Source: an uncultured Porphyromonadaceae bacterium
GTDB lineage: Bacteria; Bacteroidota; Bacteroidia; Bacteroidales; Muribaculaceae
Assembly: GCA_947177185.1 (NCBI GenBank)
Contig: CAMWTJ010000013.1
Coordinates: 1 to 39,590 of the forward strand
Length of the DNA stretch: 39,590 nt
Reading direction: 5' to 3'
The notes under the pieces were generated by a model. The model had not been told where the DNA came from and ran no database searches. It saw nothing but the letters and a program-made list of their open reading frames with translations. A program made the position numbers and the translations under genes. Below, piece after piece: positions 8,382-17,324 of the stretch. How positions within the stretch are numbered: position 1 is the stretch's first letter; every line of letters begins with the position of its first letter.

Positions 8382-10214
8382 ATGCATAAAAAGTCGGCGG
8401 AGCTGATGGAGAAAATCTCCATCCTCCCCGACACGCCCGGCGTTTACACATACTACGACTCCGAGGGCACAGTAATATACGTAGGCAAAGCCAAGAACCT
8501 CAAGCGCCGTGTGTCGAGCTATTTCAACCGCACACACGACTGCAACCGCACCAACCTGCTCGTGCGCGCCATTGCCGACATGAGCTACATCGTGGTGCCC
8601 ACCGAGCAGGACGCTCTCGACCTCGAGAACTCCATGATCAAGGAGTACAAGCCGCGCTACAACGTGCTGCTGAAAGACGACAAGTCGTATCCGTGGATTG
8701 TGGTCACCAACGAGCTATACCCGCGTGTGTTCCTGACAAGACAGCTCATACGCGACGGCTCCAAGTATTTCGGCCCATACGCCAACACGGGCGTGGCGCA
8801 CACCGTCATAGAACTCATACGCCAGCTCTACCCCATACGCACTTGCCGCCTGCCCATAACGGAGGAATACGTGGCGCGCGGGCGCGGACACCTCTGCCTG
8901 CAATACCACATAAAGCGCTGCCTCGGCTGCTGCACCGGCGCCATCGACCCCGAAACCTACGCCGGATATATACGCAACATAAAGCAGATACTGCGGGGCA
9001 ACACTGCCGAGCTCGCCGAATACCTCATGGGCGAAATGAACCGTCTGGCCGCCGAACTGCGCTTCGAGGAGGCACAGACCCTGAAAGAGCAATACACGCT
9101 GCTGCAGAACTACCGCTCGCGCAGCGTGATTGTAAGCCAGACCATAGTCGACATAGACGTGTTCGGCGTCGACGACGACCCCGCCGACCCCGCCCGCGAC
9201 GTCTACATCAACTATATGCACGTGCGCCGCGGAGCCGTGGTGCGCAGTGTCACTCTGCGCTACCGCCGCAGCCTCGACGAGAGCGCGGCGCAGCTGCTGG
9301 CCTACGCCATGGACGAGATCAAGCGCTCGCTCGGCGTAAGCTACGACGAGGTGGTGGTGCCCTTTGCCCCGGAAGTGGAGATGCCCGACGTGACCTTCAG
9401 CATACCGAGGCGCGGCGACAAGGCCAAGCTGCTCGACGTGAGCGTGCGAAACGCGCGCCAGAATCGCGTCGACGACCTCAAGCACCTCGAGAAACGCAAC
9501 CCGGAGGAGCGGCTCGAGCGCACACTCGAACGCATGAAGGCCGACTTCCGCCTGTCGGAGCTGCCGCGCCACATAGAGTGCTTCGACAACTCCAACATAC
9601 AGGGCTCCGACCCTGTGGCGTCGTGTGTGGTGTTCCGCAACGCCAAGCCCTCGAAGCGCGACTACCGGCATTTCAACATACGCACCGTGGAAGGCCCCGA
9701 CGATTTCGCCTCCATGCGCGAGGTAATCACACGCCGCTACTCGCGCATGCTCGCCGAGGGCGAGAGCCTGCCGCAGCTTATAGTGGTCGACGGCGGCAAA
9801 GGCCAGCTCAGCTCGGCCGTGCAGGCTCTCGACGAGCTCGGCTTGCGGGGCACCATAGCCGTGGTGGGCATAGCCAAACGCCTCGAGGAGATATATTTTC
9901 CGGGCGACAGCGTGCCGCTGTACATCGACAAGGGCAGCGAATCGCTGCGCGTGGTGCAGGCCTTGCGCGACGAGGCACACCGCTTCGGCATCACCCACCA
10001 CCGCAACCGCCGCAGCCACAGCCAGATTTCCAGCGAGCTCACCGCCATCAAAGGCATAGGCGAGGCCACGGGCACGGCCCTGCTGCGGCATTTCAAGAGC
10101 GCCAAACGCGTGCGCGAAGCCTCCGAGGCCGACATCGCGGCCATCGTAGGGCCCGCCAAGGCCCGGCTCATAAAGGAAGCCATGGCGAAAAACGACGCCG
10201 ACAGCAGCCGTTAG
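8382..10214 (+). CDS. uvrC: UvrABC excision nuclease subunit C
   Basis: 610 residues from ATG 8382; a TTG two codons upstream is less likely as the start. The N-terminal GIY-YIG nuclease domain (PGVYTYY at 19-25, VIYVGKAKNLKRRV at 31-44) makes the 3' incision. A cysteine cluster (about 145-190, including CLQYHIKRCLGCC) resembles the iron-sulfur ligands reported in some UvrC proteins. The UVR motif binding UvrB is at about 207-240 (NRLAAELRFEEAQTLKEQY). The RNase H-like domain for the 5' incision has CFDNSNIQG at about 400 and VDGGKGQL at about 469. Two helix-hairpin-helix motifs end the protein (AIKGIGEATGTALL at about 556, then IAAIVGPAKARLI). The enzyme acts in nucleotide excision repair of bulky DNA lesions. 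Confidence 0.96.
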   Translation: MHKKSAELMEKISILPDTPGVYTYYDSEGTVIYVGKAKNLKRRVSSYFNRTHDCNRTNLLVRAIADMSYIVVPTEQDALDLENSMIKEYKPRYNVLLKDDKSYPWIVVTNELYPRVFLTRQLIRDGSKYFGPYANTGVAHTVIELIRQLYPIRTCRLPITEEYVARGRGHLCLQYHIKRCLGCCTGAIDPETYAGYIRNIKQILRGNTAELAEYLMGEMNRLAAELRFEEAQTLKEQYTLLQNYRSRSVIVSQTIVDIDVFGVDDDPADPARDVYINYMHVRRGAVVRSVTLRYRRSLDESAAQLLAYAMDEIKRSLGVSYDEVVVPFAPEVEMPDVTFSIPRRGDKAKLLDVSVRNARQNRVDDLKHLEKRNPEERLERTLERMKADFRLSELPRHIECFDNSNIQGSDPVASCVVFRNAKPSKRDYRHFNIRTVEGPDDFASMREVITRRYSRMLAEGESLPQLIVVDGGKGQLSSAVQALDELGLRGTIAVVGIAKRLEEIYFPGDSVPLYIDKGSESLRVVQALRDEAHRFGITHHRNRRSHSQISSELTAIKGIGEATGTALLRHFKSAKRVREASEADIAAIVGPAKARLIKEAMAKNDADSSR

Positions 10215-10245
10215 GCCGATGTGTCCGGCAGAACAGGCAGCCGAA

Positions 10246-10276
10246 TTGCAAAGACGATAAAAAAATCGTAAATTTG
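10246..10276 (+). promoter_or_regulatory. Promoter for the Crp/Fnr-like gene
   Basis: TTG at 10246-10248, a 20-base spacer and TAAATTTG at 10269-10276 form a good Bacteroidota promoter. The ATG at 10284 is only seven bases past the -7 box, so transcription would start almost at the start codon and the message may be leaderless. Confidence 0.6.
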
Positions 10277-10283
10277 CGGCCAT

Positions 10284-10886
10284 ATGAAGATTCTTGGCAG
10301 CCCAACATCGGAACAGCGCGACCTGATACGGCGTCTGATCAACGGGGAGTGCATATGCCGCTTGCCCGAAGCGGCCACGGCACAGCTCCTCGACGCCGGC
10401 ACCATGGTGGAATATGCCGCCGGCGAGGCCATCACGGCCGCCGGTGCCGTCGACCCCGACATATATCTGCTCACGGAAGGCATAATACGCAGCTGGTATT
10501 GGGACGGCGACGTGGAAAAGACCGCCTATTTCGGCACGCCCGGCACCATGTGCGTGTCGTTTCACGGCTATCTGCTGCGCCGTCCGGCCCCCAACACACA
10601 CGAGGCGTGCTGCCGCTCCCTGCTGTTCAAGGTGCCGAAAGAGGCCTACGACAGCCTTGCCGCCACAAACCACGACTTCGCGCGCTGGTGTCTGGACTAT
10701 GCCCATTTCCAGCTGTTTTATTTCGAGATGAAGCAGAGCGTGATACAGGGCACCGCCCGCGAGCGCTACGAATCGCTCATACGGAACCGCCCGGAGATAG
10801 TGCGCAACGTGCCGCTCAAGATCATAGCCTCGTATCTGGGCATCACGCCCCAGTATCTGTCGCAATTGCGCAAAAACCTGCGCTGA
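10284..10886 (+). CDS. Crp/Fnr-family transcriptional regulator
   Basis: A 200-residue protein. The N-terminal two thirds fit a cyclic-nucleotide-binding-like beta-roll ([13 protein letters not shown], then [32 protein letters not shown]), but the phosphate-binding cassette of true Crp is not evident, so the ligand is unknown. The C-terminus holds a helix-turn-helix ([24 protein letters not shown]), the usual arrangement in Bacteroidota Crp/Fnr proteins. There is no four-cysteine Fnr cluster. It stands directly upstream of the large secreted GLUG-repeat gene and might regulate it; that is inference from position only. Confidence 0.85.
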   Translation: MKILGSPTSEQRDLIRRLINGECICRLPEAATAQLLDAGTMVEYAAGEAITAAGAVDPDIYLLTEGIIRSWYWDGDVEKTAYFGTPGTMCVSFHGYLLRRPAPNTHEACCRSLLFKVPKEAYDSLAATNHDFARWCLDYAHFQLFYFEMKQSVIQGTARERYESLIRNRPEIVRNVPLKIIASYLGITPQYLSQLRKNLR

Positions 10887-10925
10887 TTCGCCATTTCTTA
10901 AACTATCTTAACTGTTTTTCGGCGC

Positions 10926-10971
10926 GAACGCTATAATTTTATGGCGTTCAATGCCATCGTGCTGTTTTTTT
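10926..10971 (+). terminator. Possible terminator or attenuator between the regulator and the GLUG gene
   Basis: Two overlapping hairpins are visible. GAACGC (10926-10931) can pair with GCGTTC (10944-10949). ATGGC (10941-10945) can pair with GCCAT (10953-10957), which is followed after seven bases by a seven-T run (10965-10971). The two cannot form together because both use 10944-10945. It may simply be the terminator of the upstream regulator gene. No clear TAnnTTTG box was found in the 116-base gap. Confidence 0.35.
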
Positions 10972-11002
10972 CCTTAAACCAACTGTCGAACCATTAATCC
11001 AT

Positions 11003-14000
11003 ATGCTTATGCTGAGAATACGTATCCTGTCACTGCTCGCGACACTCGCTGTCGCGTTCGGCGCCGGTGCCGCGCAAAAGGCGCCCGCCTTCGACGGAGC
11101 CGGCACGGCCGATAATCCTTACCTGCTGAAAACCGCCGCCGACATAATGGCCCTGGCGGCAGACTGCGCCGGCGAGAGCGGCGCCACAAGCGGCCTGAAA
11201 GCCGCCCACTACGAAGGCGTGTGCTTCGCGCTCGCCAACGACATCGACATGTCGGAAGCCGAAGGATTTTTAGGCATCGGTTCCGCCCCGGTCGGTTCGT
11301 CGTCGGGAGCGTCGTGGTATTTCGCGGGCATAATCGACGGCTGCGACCACACCATCTCCAACATGAAGATAGAAGGCATCGTATGCGACGACACCGGCAA
11401 GGCGCTGTCGGCCGGAAAGACGGGCTCGCGCAGCTATGTGGGCTTCGTGGGCACGCTCAAAAGTCCCGGAGCCATTGCCCACCTGCACCTCGACGAAACG
11501 TGCAGCGTGTCGGGCTACACCGCCACGGGCTCTATAGTCGGACAGGCCGAAGCCGGCACCGTGGTTTCAGACTGCACGTCGGCCGCCACGGTCAAAAGCA
11601 TCAACAAAAACTCCGGCGGCATCATAGGCTACATGAAAGGCAACTCCTCGACACCGGCCATGATCACCCGCTGCGTGTTTGCCGGCAGCGTAATGGAGAA
11701 CTACGAGGCATCCGGCGGCATTGCCGGACGCTGCGAGCGCGGCATAATACTGAAATGCGCCAACCTCGGCAGCATCACCTGCCAGTCGTTCAACTCAGCG
11801 CGCGCCGAGGGCAAGCAGAACCTCGGAGCGGGCATCGCCGGCTACAACTATTTCGGCATCGTGCAGGACTGTCTGAACGCCGGACGCATTGAGGTTTCAT
11901 ATCAGAAAGCGGGTGGCATAGTGGGCTACAACAGCAACGCCGACTGCAAAGTGATCTCATGTGTCAACCTCGGACAGATAGTCAGCGACGACAAGCAGTA
12001 CAAAGGCGCCATCGTGGGCCATAATTTCCGCTCCGGCACCGCTGCCAACTACAAATACGGCGTGGTGGAAAACTGCTACTACGACTCGCAGCTGTGGGGC
12101 GACTTGCCCGGCTATCAGGTGCCCGAAGGCTCCGTGACGCCGATGCTCACACGGGCTTTCACCTCAGGCGACGCTCTCGAAGGCCTCGACGCCGCCTCCT
12201 GGCTGTACGAAGCCGACTTCTACCCGCGTCCGGCCACAGGACAGCTCTCCGAACGCATACGCGAGGCGGCGGCCACATATGTGCTGTTTGCCGACGGACA
12301 GAGCGCGGCCGACTTCCTCACCACCGCCACCGTAAGCACCGCCATGCCCGGCATAACGGCCTCCATGGCCGAAGGAGTGTGGTTCAAAGCCGACGGCGGC
12401 ACCATCACGGCCCTCAACCCCACAGAACAGGTCACCGACACCATCCTGCTCGCCAACGGGGACTTCTCGCTTCAGATTCCCGTGTGCAACTCGCCAGTGG
12501 TGTTCCCGGGCAGCGGCACGGCCGACGACCCCTACATCATCACATCCGACCGCGACCTGCTGCTCATGGCCAACGCCTGCAACGGCCCTGAAACGCAGCA
12601 CTACGCCGGCGTGCATTTCCGCCTCGACGCCGATATCGACATGTCGGCGCACACATCCTTCGCCGGCATAGCGTCAAAGGCCACACGCACCTTCAACAGC
12701 GAGCGTGCCTACTATTTCTCCGGCATTTTCGACGGCAACGACCACACCATCAGCGGCCTGCGCATATGCGGTGTGCTCTTCAACGCATCGGGCACAGCGC
12801 TCGAATACACCGAGGGCAGCACTGGCAATGTGGGACTGTTCGGAGCGCTCGGCAAGGGCGCAGCCGTGAGAAACCTGACCATCGGCGGCGCACGCATCGA
12901 GGGATACTACAACACCGGCGGCATTGCCGGCTACCTCGACTGCGGAACCACGGTGGAAAACTGCCGCGTGACAGGCTCCGAAATCATCAGCTACAACAAA
13001 AACGCCGGCGGCATTGCCGGCGCCACGGCCACCGAAACCGACGCATCAGCACCCATAGCCATATCAGGCTGCATAGTGAGCGGCAGCGTGAAGGCCAACA
13101 GCGAGGCTGCCGGAGGCATCGTGGGCGACAGCCGCGCCGACATCAGTGCCTGCGTGAATCTGGCCGACGTGTCAGTGACCAATTTCAACGCCTGCGTGGC
13201 TACTCCCAAACTCGTGCGCGCAGGCGGCATCGCCGGCAGCAACTGCGGCAACATCTCACGCTGCCTGAACATGGGCAACGTGGAAAGCGCATGGACCGAA
13301 GCGGGCGGCATTGCCGGCTACAACACCAACGGCTACCGCATGGGCAATCTCACCGCCAACATCAGCGCCGGACAGGTGACCACGGCCGACGTGTCGAACG
13401 CCGGCGCCCTGATAGGCCTTGATTTCAGACTCACCACGTCGCAGTCGTCGCCGATAGTAATCGAGGCTAACTACTACGACAACCGCTACTGCAAACTGCG
13501 CGCAAGCGGCAACATGGAGAAAGAAGGCCTCACCGGCATCGCCACCGCCGCGCTCACAGCAGGCGAGGCACTCGAAGGCATCGACGGCGCATGGAGCTTC
13601 GCGGCAGGCCGCTACCCGCTGCCCGCAGCCTTAGCCTCCGACGAGCTCGCGCTCCGCGCCGCCGCCACCTTCATCACGGTTGCGGAGCCCTACGCGCTCT
13701 ACAATTTCGGCTCCTCGGCAGCCATAGCCTCGACCATGCCGCTTACGGCCACCATCGAAGGCTCCGACGTGTTCGCCGTGGCCGACGGCGAAATCACGGC
13801 CGCACCCTGCACCAGCTATGCCGAAGCCACGCTCACGCTGACCAACGGCGACTACACGCGCACCCTCACGCTCGTCAAAGCCGCAGGCGTGCTCCCCGGC
13901 AGCGGTACCGCCGCCGACCCCTACATCATCGCCACGCCCGACGATTTCATCGCGTTCGCATCCTTCATGGCCACCAACCGCTTTGACTTCGACGGCGCAC

Positions 14001-15895
14001 ACTTCTGCCTCGCCGCCGACCTTGACTTCAGCAACACCGAGTTCACCCCTGCCGGCACCGTGAGCACATATTTCAACGGCACATTCGACGGCCGCGGCCA
14101 CTCCATCGGCGGCATCTATTTCGACGCCACGCGCGGCAGCTCGCCGGCCGACGCCGGCCTGTTCGGCTTCCTCGGCCAGAACGCCACCGTGCGCGACGTG
14201 CACATCACATCGGCAGTGTTCAAAGCCGCCGCCACCGCCGGCGCCATAGCCGGCCAGTGCATGGGACGCATCGAAAACTGCACTGTGGGCGAAGGCGTGT
14301 CAGTCACCGGCGAGCGCATCTCCGACTCAAGCGCCGAAGCCGGCGAAGAAATAGGCGGAGCCGCAGGCCGAATCTATCCGGGTGCCGTGCTCTCCGACAT
14401 CACCAGCAGCGCCGCCGTGACAGGCCGCCGCATGGTGGGAGGCATCGTCGGCTCCTCGCGCGACAACGGCGCATCGCTCATCACCGGCTGCACCAACGAA
14501 GGCAGCGTGACCGGCACGGCCGAGCGCGAAATCGTGATTCAGGGCGGCCAGCAGGTGGGCAAATACGTGGAAACCATGACCGGCGGCATCGCCGGACGCT
14601 TCACCGGCACCATCAGCTCGTCGGTAAACCGCGGAAAGGTATCGTCGCAGGTGTGCGACGCCGTGGGCGGCATCCTCGGCAAAGCCTTCATCGACGCGTC
14701 GATTGAAAAATGCGAGAACTACGGCGAGGTGCACACCGCCAACGCCTACGCAGGCGGCATAGTGGGCATCACTACCGTGACCACCGGCTCCGACATACAC
14801 ACCTACATCTCCGAATGTGTCAACCACGGCCCTGTGGGCGGCATGACATCCTCCGGCGGCATCGCAGGCGTGGCAGCCAACGGCTGCAGCATCACGCACT
14901 CGGCCAACCACGGCGAGGTGCATCCCCTGATGGGACGCGCCGGAGGCTTCATCGGCGAAACCTCAGGCTCTGTAACGGTGGCCGACTGCCACAACACGGC
15001 CGACATCACCGCATCCATGCTCGCAGCGGGCATAGCCGGCGACGTGCCCACCTACGCTTCGCTCAAGGTGGTGCGCAGCTTCAACACCGGCACCATCACT
15101 TCCGGCGCCAACGGCGGAGCGGCCGGCATAGCCAACTCCACCTCGGGCACGCTTGACGTGGCCGACTGCTACAACGCCGGCGCTGTGCGCTCGGCACGCT
15201 TTGCCGGCGGTATTGCCGGACGCTGCGAGGGCACCACTGTGGCACGCTGCTACAACGCCGCCACAGTCGAGTCCACGAGCGACAACCAGTCCTTCCGCCT
15301 CGCCACTGGCAACATCGTGGCCGACGCCACCGCCAAAGCCACCGTGACGGACTGCTGCTATCCCGAAGCGTTCGACGACCTGCCCGCCGACGAGGCCTAC
15401 AGCGGCGTGCAGATGCTCACCAACGCCGAAATGTTCGGCTGCAAGGAAACTCTCGGCAGCGCCTACGTGTACAACCCGCTCACCCTTCCCATGCTGGCGG
15501 GCCTGGCCGCATCCGACGCCGCACGCGCCTTTGCCGCGTGGTATCTGACCGACAACGCCTCCGGCACCACCGCGCTCACGCTCTCCGAACTCGAAGGCGT
15601 GGAATGGAGCGCCGAAGGCCCGCTGAGCATATCCGGCTCCGAAGCCGTGGCCACCGGCACGGGCGAAGTGTCGCTCACGGCCACATGCGGCGATTTCGAG
15701 CGCACTCACAAGCTGACCGTGACCGACGCCGCCGGCATCGGCGACATCGAACAGGACACCGAGGGCGGCACCACCGCATCGTACAGCATCGACGGCCTGC
15801 CGCTCGACAAGCCTCAGCCCGGCCAGGTGGCCGTAAGCGTGACCACATATCCCGACGGCCGTCGCACGGCCCGGGTGGTCAGAGCGGCTGAATAA
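11003..15895 (+). CDS. Large secreted GLUG-repeat protein
   Basis: 1630 residues with a signal peptide (hydrophobic LSLLATLAVAFGAGA, cleavage near residue 24); an alternative ATG lies at 11009. The body is three modules starting at about residues 30 (FDGAGTADNPYLL), 500 (FPGSGTADDPYIIT) and 962 (LPGSGTAADPYIIA). Each runs through a series of GLUG motifs of the type GGIAGYN followed by cysteine-containing strands; I count about twenty GGI(A/V/I)G-like cores, about half of them in module three. Each module ends in an Ig-like strand-rich segment. Such repeats predict a long right-handed beta-helix, as in bacterial adhesins and the stalks of IgA1 proteases, but no protease motif is visible. The last 45 residues (YSIDGLPLDKPQPG and a basic strand) resemble the short C-terminal domains of many exported Bacteroidales proteins. 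A surface or adhesive role is inference. Confidence 0.75.
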   Translation: MLMLRIRILSLLATLAVAFGAGAAQKAPAFDGAGTADNPYLLKTAADIMALAADCAGESGATSGLKAAHYEGVCFALANDIDMSEAEGFLGIGSAPVGSSSGASWYFAGIIDGCDHTISNMKIEGIVCDDTGKALSAGKTGSRSYVGFVGTLKSPGAIAHLHLDETCSVSGYTATGSIVGQAEAGTVVSDCTSAATVKSINKNSGGIIGYMKGNSSTPAMITRCVFAGSVMENYEASGGIAGRCERGIILKCANLGSITCQSFNSARAEGKQNLGAGIAGYNYFGIVQDCLNAGRIEVSYQKAGGIVGYNSNADCKVISCVNLGQIVSDDKQYKGAIVGHNFRSGTAANYKYGVVENCYYDSQLWGDLPGYQVPEGSVTPMLTRAFTSGDALEGLDAASWLYEADFYPRPATGQLSERIREAAATYVLFADGQSAADFLTTATVSTAMPGITASMAEGVWFKADGGTITALNPTEQVTDTILLANGDFSLQIPVCNSPVVFPGSGTADDPYIITSDRDLLLMANACNGPETQHYAGVHFRLDADIDMSAHTSFAGIASKATRTFNSERAYYFSGIFDGNDHTISGLRICGVLFNASGTALEYTEGSTGNVGLFGALGKGAAVRNLTIGGARIEGYYNTGGIAGYLDCGTTVENCRVTGSEIISYNKNAGGIAGATATETDASAPIAISGCIVSGSVKANSEAAGGIVGDSRADISACVNLADVSVTNFNACVATPKLVRAGGIAGSNCGNISRCLNMGNVESAWTEAGGIAGYNTNGYRMGNLTANISAGQVTTADVSNAGALIGLDFRLTTSQSSPIVIEANYYDNRYCKLRASGNMEKEGLTGIATAALTAGEALEGIDGAWSFAAGRYPLPAALASDELALRAAATFITVAEPYALYNFGSSAAIASTMPLTATIEGSDVFAVADGEITAAPCTSYAEATLTLTNGDYTRTLTLVKAAGVLPGSGTAADPYIIATPDDFIAFASFMATNRFDFDGAHFCLAADLDFSNTEFTPAGTVSTYFNGTFDGRGHSIGGIYFDATRGSSPADAGLFGFLGQNATVRDVHITSAVFKAAATAGAIAGQCMGRIENCTVGEGVSVTGERISDSSAEAGEEIGGAAGRIYPGAVLSDITSSAAVTGRRMVGGIVGSSRDNGASLITGCTNEGSVTGTAEREIVIQGGQQVGKYVETMTGGIAGRFTGTISSSVNRGKVSSQVCDAVGGILGKAFIDASIEKCENYGEVHTANAYAGGIVGITTVTTGSDIHTYISECVNHGPVGGMTSSGGIAGVAANGCSITHSANHGEVHPLMGRAGGFIGETSGSVTVADCHNTADITASMLAAGIAGDVPTYASLKVVRSFNTGTITSGANGGAAGIANSTSGTLDVADCYNAGAVRSARFAGGIAGRCEGTTVARCYNAATVESTSDNQSFRLATGNIVADATAKATVTDCCYPEAFDDLPADEAYSGVQMLTNAEMFGCKETLGSAYVYNPLTLPMLAGLAASDAARAFAAWYLTDNASGTTALTLSELEGVEWSAEGPLSISGSEAVATGTGEVSLTATCGDFERTHKLTVTDAAGIGDIEQDTEGGTTASYSIDGLPLDKPQPGQVAVSVTTYPDGRRTARVVRAAE

Positions 15896-15912
15896 GCGGT
15901 CTGAGCCTGCAT

Positions 15913-15952
15913 AAAGCAGCGCGGCGTGCATGCGTCCGCGCTGCTTTCATTT
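15913..15952 (+). terminator. Rho-independent terminator of the GLUG-repeat gene
   Basis: A perfect 12-base stem, AAAGCAGCGCGG at 15913-15924 with CCGCGCTGCTTT at 15936-15947, and an 11-base loop, followed by CATTTAC. It starts 18 bases after the stop codon. Confidence 0.8.
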
Positions 15953-16004
15953 ACAATGAACTTTGGCACCCGCGGGCGCGTTTAGCTGATGCGGCACGAT
16001 TTTA

Positions 16005-16036
16005 TTTGGGCGGCGACAAAATATTGCTTATCTTTG
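16005..16036 (+). promoter_or_regulatory. Promoter of mazG-deoC, consensus quality
   Basis: TTTG at 16005-16008, a 20-base spacer and TATCTTTG at 16029-16036 match both promoter elements. The ATG at 16042 is only five bases past the -7 box, about where transcription should start. The open frame continues upstream through the promoter, so earlier start codons such as TTG 16006 can be rejected. Confidence 0.75.
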
Positions 16037-16041
16037 CAAAG

Positions 16042-16401
16042 ATGCACGTCGACAATACCGACATAAGCCTGCGCGGAGCGCAGCAGACCGTGGACCGATG
16101 GATACGCACCACCGGCGTGAGATATTTCTCGCCGCTCACCAATATGGCCGTGCTCACCGAAGAAGTGGGCGAAGTGGCGCGCATAATGGCACGAACATAT
16201 GGCGACCAGAGCTTCAAGCCCGGCGACAAAAGCGCCGACGCACTGGCCGACGAGCTCGCCGACGTGCTGTGGGTCACACTTGCCATCGCCAACCAGACAG
16301 GCATCGACCTCGCCGACGCGTTCGCAGCCAACCTCGACAAGAAAAACCGCCGCGACGCATCGCGCCACATCAACAACAGCAAACTCACCGAACAACAATA
16401 A
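16042..16401 (+). CDS. MazG-like nucleotide pyrophosphohydrolase
   Basis: A 119-residue all-helical protein of the MazG superfamily. The metal-binding pattern is present: EEVGEVAR at about residues 40-47 and DELADVLWVTL at about 72-82, with the acidic residues that hold magnesium. These enzymes hydrolyse (d)NTPs to monophosphates and pyrophosphate and are thought to clean the nucleotide pool. The single short domain fits the small house-cleaning members rather than two-domain E. coli MazG. It precedes deoC by 22 bases, so the two are probably one operon in nucleotide turnover. The message may lack a leader (see the promoter entry). Confidence 0.85.
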   Translation: MHVDNTDISLRGAQQTVDRWIRTTGVRYFSPLTNMAVLTEEVGEVARIMARTYGDQSFKPGDKSADALADELADVLWVTLAIANQTGIDLADAFAANLDKKNRRDASRHINNSKLTEQQ

Positions 16402-16423
16402 TAACCCTCAAAACCAAAGCATT

Positions 16424-17308
16424 ATGAGCGACAAGTACAATGATGCGATAGCAGCCAGCAAGGCCATCGAGGACGATGCTGCCGTAAGCGCTGCCGTGGC
16501 CAAAATAATAGAAGACACTTTCGAGGAAAACAACACCACCGAGGTGCACAAATTCCTCTTCAACACTATCGACCTCACCACGCTCAACTCCACCGACTCC
16601 CCCCAGAGCGTGGCAGCCTTCACCGAGCGCGTCAACGCCTTCGAGGAAGAGCACCCCGAGCTGCCCAACGTGGCCGCCATTTGCGTTTACCCCAACTTCG
16701 CACAGGTGGTGCGCACGGTGCTCGACGTCAGCGATGTCGACGTGGCATGCGTCAGCGGCGGCTTCCCCTCGTCGCAGACCTTCACCGAAGTGAAAGTGGC
16801 TGAAACCGCTCTCGCAGTGGAAGGCGGCGCCGACGAAGTGGACATAGTGCTCAACATCGGCAATTTCCTTGACGGCGACTACGAGGAGGTGTGCGACGAA
16901 ATCATTGAGCAGAAACAGGCATGCCGCGACGCCCGCCTGAAAGTGATACTTGAAACCGGCGCCCTCAAGACCGCCGCCAACATCAAGAAAGCATCCATAC
17001 TCTCCCTCTACAGCGGAGCCGATTTCCTCAAAACCAGCACCGGCAAGGGCTACGACGGCGCTTCGCTCGAAGCCGCCTACGTGATGTGCCAGTGCATCAA
17101 GGAATACTACGAGAAGACCGGCACCATGGTAGGCTTCAAGGCCGCCGGAGGCGTGCGCACCACCGCCGACGCCGTGAAATACTACTGCGTGGTGAAAGCC
17201 GTGCTCGGCGAGCAGTGGCTCACCAACGAATATTTCCGTCTGGGAGCGAGCAGCCTCGCCAACAGCATCCTGAGCGACATACTCGGCGAGCCCGTCAAAT
17301 TCTTCTGA
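16424..17308 (+). CDS. deoC: Deoxyribose-phosphate aldolase
   Basis: 294 residues from ATG 16424; the open frame reaches further upstream but overlaps mazG in another frame. It is a class I aldolase that splits 2-deoxyribose 5-phosphate into glyceraldehyde 3-phosphate and acetaldehyde. The Schiff-base lysine lies in DFLKTSTGKG (about residues 201-210) and the second catalytic lysine in GFKAAGGVRT (about 232-241). IDLTTLN and CVSGGFPSSQT near the N-terminus also match. The N-terminal helical extension of about 45 residues is normal for Bacteroidota DeoC. It belongs to deoxynucleoside catabolism, which fits the mazG-like neighbour. Confidence 0.95.
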   Translation: MSDKYNDAIAASKAIEDDAAVSAAVAKIIEDTFEENNTTEVHKFLFNTIDLTTLNSTDSPQSVAAFTERVNAFEEEHPELPNVAAICVYPNFAQVVRTVLDVSDVDVACVSGGFPSSQTFTEVKVAETALAVEGGADEVDIVLNIGNFLDGDYEEVCDEIIEQKQACRDARLKVILETGALKTAANIKKASILSLYSGADFLKTSTGKGYDGASLEAAYVMCQCIKEYYEKTGTMVGFKAAGGVRTTADAVKYYCVVKAVLGEQWLTNEYFRLGASSLANSILSDILGEPVKFF

Positions 17309-17324
17309 TAGCCCTGCCACGACG

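Noticed and set aside
8715-10865. Minus-strand open frame of 716 codons over uvrC
   Set aside because: Antisense shadow spanning two real genes and the promoter between them.
8693-10936. Open frame of 747 codons in another plus frame over uvrC and the regulator
   Set aside because: Arg/His/Pro-rich out-of-frame reading across two genes with clear domains.
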